Assembly: GCA_023053575.1 (NCBI GenBank)
Contig: JAKZAP010000014.1
Coordinates: 868,001-932,000, forward strand
Direction of reading: 5' to 3'
Source of the DNA: Branchinecta lynchi
Lineage: Eukaryota > Arthropoda > Branchiopoda > Anostraca > Branchinectidae
Length of the DNA: 64,000 bases
The notes under the pieces were generated by a model. That model saw nothing but the letters and a program-made list of their open reading frames with translations. It ran no database searches and was not told the origin of the DNA. This document shows positions 62,248 through 64,000 of this stretch, in pieces (within the stretch, counting starts at the first letter, position 1; every line of letters starts with the position of its first letter). The position numbers were made by a program, and so were the translations under genes.

Positions 62248-62435
62248 GTAAGTATGAGTCATTACTTGTTGACTTGAACAGATACACAAAGCATTCCGGG
62301 GTAGGGGAGGGGGTTTCTCCGCCCCTCGCCTGTGTCCGACTAAGGACGGACTTTTCCCATGCCCTGGTCGGTCGTCACCGTTTCGAAAGGTACCAGTTTC
62401 AGCACCCTGCTTATACCTTGTCCTTCTCAGTCTTT

Positions 62436-63665
62436 AACAAGACCAAAGGTTTCGATGGGATCTCATAGATCTTTTTTTTTTTTTTTTTTACTGCTTTTGA
62501 GTATTTGGGAACTTACGGCTAGAAAACCAAGTTGAGATGTGGGTTCATCAGGAATTTTTGCTCCAGTATCTCATCTCTAATCGACTTCAGAAAGGTCCTG
62601 TGCTTTAACAAAATTCTTCATGTTTTAGCAGCATTCCCGGTGAACTGCATGCACAGCGAAATAGGTAGTGACATTAAGAGGAGAACCTTTCAGAACAAAT
62701 TTCCTGGTTTTGGCAAATTTTGCCAGCTTATTTGTCAAGGAAATAAAGTTCAACATTTGATTCAGCATGTCTACTTACCCCGATACCCAACCTCAAATGC
62801 ACTTCAGAAACAACTCCGGCAACTGTCCGGCAAGAAAACGAAGTTAACATATGGATTCAGCGGGCCTCTACCCCTGAAACTTCTATCTCATTAGCTTATT
62901 AAAGATACTTTCTACCCTTAATTCGAAATCCTCTCCCCTGCCTCGAAATATAGGGCTACAGGACCCATCTACGAACTTGGCCTGTACTTTGCCTCTGCAT
63001 CCTCATAGAAAGTTTGAATAACATATTTCAGCCCCTCCCCCCCCCCCCCCCCCCGCGACACGATAGACTGCCATGACTAAACCCTAAGAATAAGTACGCT
63101 AGGTGTATAGTCTTTGATTGAACCCTAGAAACATTTGTGCGTTATACACGCGACGAGTGTCGTCACTGACGCGCAGAGCTTTCGCCTGTATGAATAAAGG
63201 GGTAGAGTAGGGACTGGTATAGCCACCTGGTTTTTCCGAAAATTGGTCGACAACTTTGTTTAAATTGCTCACAAGACAGCTGTCGAATACATTCTGGCCT
63301 TTTGACCCAGTAAACGACGGTTGTGACTTAGGAAATAACTAAACTAATCGCATACACTTTTTGTTTATCTTAGTATGTCCGACAGTTGCAACGTACAGCA
63401 TGTCACCACATCCTATATCTACTATATCATTGGGTTTTTATATTTCGTGCTAAATTTCCGGATTCCACACGGACTACTTGTCCAGCGAAAAGACAATAAA
63501 AGAGAATTTAACATGTCCGTTTACCCAGAATCGAACACCTAATCAACTTCAGATTCAACTTTTACTTTTTAAAACATTTCCGGTTATTGCCGGATACCGG
63601 ATGAACTACTTGTCCGGCGAGAAATAACTCTCATATTCGGGTTCGACATGTCTCCTTAGCCATCA
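62436..63665 (+). repeat. Family A element, interrupted
   Basis: Begins aacaagaccaaaggtttcg. It has T16 at 62471-62486 and several diverged cattcccggtgaact-type units, then the C-rich and gaacttggcctg phrases. It breaks off near 63035 at C18, and further family A units resume at 63450-63660 (ccggattccac, cttgtccggcgag). The break (63055-63440) is unassigned. Confidence 0.65.
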
Positions 63666-64000
63666 GTTTTCTTCTGACCGTCGAGGTGATCAGTCGCAAT
63701 TCTCATTCGAGTTTGGAAGGATAAAGTTCAACGGTTTCTGTCTTCAAACGACCGTTAGGTTGTCTCGACCTTGGGCATGGCGCCAATGGATAACAAGGGC
63801 TGTTCGTGGAGTGGACTCTACTACCAACCAGTGCTGAATTTTCTCAAAAAAGCCTCGATTGTTATTGACGAAGATGTGGTCAGGAAGATGTGTCGCTGTT
63901 TTGTTCTCATAAAAGACTGTTTCAGGAAGCCCAAGGGCATTTCGATTAGACTAACAGTCAGCTGTAGGCTACTACAATAGAACGGGCTCGCTTGGACCCT
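63666..64000. other. Intron 9, unassigned to window end
   Basis: A + frame at 63771-63980 (FLKKASIVIDEDVVRKMCRC) is preceded by an acceptor-like ccgttag, but its phase does not accept E9 and it does not match the CAP-D3 segment expected next. Confidence 0.4.

Larger units (their letters stand above)
58802..61877 (+). mobile_element. hAT-like element with perfect 8-bp target duplication
   Basis: The 3076-bp element has ends TAGGCATGGGCACTGTTC / GAACAGTGCCCATGCCTA (one base looser inside). The flanks CCTACGAC at 58794-58801 and 61878-61885 are identical. Sub-terminal regions are many copies of aaacagg / cctgtttt words in inverted arrangement (58830-59000 and 61680-61865). The interior holds a family E repeat, a nested hAT-like MITE and half of the GTCAGCTA MITE. 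No transposase was recognised. Confidence 0.9.
58691..61955 (-). mobile_element. tRNA-derived SINE-like copy, split by a hAT-like element
   Basis: Removing 58802-61877 and one octamer, the minus strand reads TAGCTTAGTCGTAGGGCAG (A-box side), then a CCTGCAAGCC-type anticodon region and GGGTTCAAACCC (B box, near 58760). The tail gttcgcaaaccactacaatag at 61897-61925 is shared with the two other copies. Confidence 0.7.

Noticed and set aside
63771..63980. Open stretch near the window end as the next NCAPD3 exon
   Set aside because: The acceptor-like ccgttag gives the wrong phase for E9, and the peptide does not resemble the CAP-D3 segment that follows D-E-R-F-x-x-L.

Overview
This window is animal nuclear DNA. 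It holds one split protein gene on the + strand: the middle of a condensin-2 complex subunit D3 gene (NCAPD3, CAP-D3). I can follow nine consecutive coding exons between 2623 and 62247. They have GT-AG boundaries and unbroken reading phase, and give 536 codons plus one base (1609 coding bases). The gene runs off both ends of the window. No second host gene, rRNA, functional tRNA, CRISPR array or operon is visible. The host is a metazoan, probably an invertebrate, with a genome rich in mobile DNA. The phylum cannot be fixed from this sequence.

Layout by exon: E1 2623-2796, E2 10906-11048, E3 16771-16927, E4 24211-24447, E5 31288-31474, E6 43766-44015, E7 45950-46109, E8 53881-54009, E9 62076-62247. 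The introns are 1.9 to 12.3 kb long. They are mostly dead mobile elements, often nested: broken non-LTR retrotransposons (fragments of at least five kinds), tRNA-derived SINE-like copies, two hAT-like DNA elements with perfect 8-bp target duplications, several MITE families, a large repeat family with a 137-bp internal tandem array (family A), and a G-tract-rich repeat family (family B).

The nesting lets several element boundaries be read directly. A hAT-like element (42044-43399) sits in a retrotransposon. A second (58802-61877) sits in a tRNA-like SINE and carries a smaller hAT-like element of its own. A Harbinger-like MITE (21901-22315) sits in one arm of a fold-back element whose other arm still holds the empty site. 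A MITE (51927-52084) interrupts a reverse-transcriptase-type frame.

The most unusual object is 56349-56913. This 565-bp insertion is made almost entirely of CGTCAGTT-type units, with short inverted ends and a 7-bp flanking duplication. It looks like a minisatellite that moved as a unit.
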